The position numbers and the translations under genes were made by a program. A DNA stretch of 64,000 nt, taken from Citrobacter rodentium NBRC 105723 = DSM 16636. GTDB taxonomy: Bacteria; Pseudomonadota; Gammaproteobacteria; Enterobacterales; Enterobacteriaceae. This document shows, one piece after another, positions 63,784 through 64,000 of the stretch. The notes beneath the pieces were generated by a model that had not been told where the DNA came from, made no database searches, and saw only the letters and a program-made list of their open reading frames with translations. Each line of letters opens with the position of its first letter. Position 1 is the first letter of the stretch. Where the stretch lies: positions 4,526,001 through 4,590,000 of the forward strand of contig NZ_CP082833.1 in assembly GCF_021278985.1 (NCBI RefSeq), written 5' to 3'.

Positions 63784-64000
63784 CTATCTGCATGGTGTCG
63801 AAACTATTGAGGTGGAAAACGGTGCCCGCCCGGTTAAGACGGTGAAGTCTGCCGTCATTGGCCTGATTGGTACCGCCCCGATGGGCGACGTCAATACGCT
63901 GGTGCAGTGCCTGTCTGAGAAAGATGCAGCGGCGTTTGGCAGCCAGCTCACCGGCTTTACCATTCCGCAGGCACTGGATGCGATCTACGACCATGGCGCA
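63773..64000 (+). CDS. Tail sheath protein (Mu gpL-like), 5' part
   Basis: The first 76 codons are seen; the gene runs off the window. The product starts MAANYLHGVETIEVENGARP and continues with VKSAVIGLIGTAPMG, the typical beginning of contractile tail sheath proteins. A strong ggagg ribosome site at 63762-63766 precedes the ATG. It shows that the phage has a contractile, myovirus-type tail. Confidence 0.9.
   Translation, partial: MAANYLHGVETIEVENGARPVKTVKSAVIGLIGTAPMGDVNTLVQCLSEKDAAAFGSQLTGFTIPQALDAIYDHGA

Overview
The window is chromosomal DNA of a member of the Enterobacteriaceae. From ycaO to infA and the serine tRNA serW, the gene order and protein lengths match the E. coli K-12 block read in reverse: ycaO-focA-pflB-pflA, ycaM-ycaD-ycaC, dmsABC, serS-rarA-lolA-ftsK-lrp, trxB-cydDC-aat-infA-serW. 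The accessory content differs from K-12, so a Klebsiella/Enterobacter/Citrobacter-type host is more likely than E. coli. I cannot fix the genus from the sequence alone.

Region 1 (1-5.1 kb) is the anaerobic formate module: formate channel, pyruvate formate-lyase and its activase. Region 2 (5.2-10.7 kb) lies where K-12 has ycaK-ycaN. It holds a secreted protein of unknown function, an RpiR-family regulator, and a divergent operon encoding an ascorbate-type PTS (IIB, IIC, distal IIA) with a transketolase split over two genes. Region 3 (10.7-18.5 kb) holds the transporters YcaM and YcaD, the hydrolase YcaC, and DMSO reductase. Region 4 (18.7-33.6 kb) is housekeeping: seryl-tRNA synthetase, RarA, LolA, FtsK, Lrp, thioredoxin reductase, the CydDC exporter, Aat, IF-1 and tRNA-Ser(GGA).

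Region 5 (33.6-42.66 kb) is an accessory island at the 3' end of the tRNA gene. It starts with two copies of a 112-bp repeat joined to a duplicated tRNA 3' end. A roughly 740-bp AT-rich stretch without a convincing gene follows, then two regulators (a CRP-like winged-helix protein and a LuxR-type protein), then a giant Ig-like repeat adhesin. The adhesin gene is damaged twice: a one-base deletion near 38963-38965 splits it into two frames, and its 3' end is cut off at about 42656 where a prophage begins.

Region 6 (about 42.66 kb to the window end) is the left part of a Mu-like transposable prophage with the layout I associate with BcepMu relatives. The early operon runs leftward (Ner-like protein, DUF3102 protein, transposase A, ATPase B, accessory genes, GemA, Mor). 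A CI-like repressor and a lipoprotein run rightward from a shared operator region. A Dam-type methylase runs leftward. The late operon then runs rightward: holin, lytic transglycosylase, Rz with a nested Rz1, small and large terminase, portal, gpF, gpG, protease/scaffold, major capsid, head-completion proteins, and the start of the tail sheath gene, which runs off the window.
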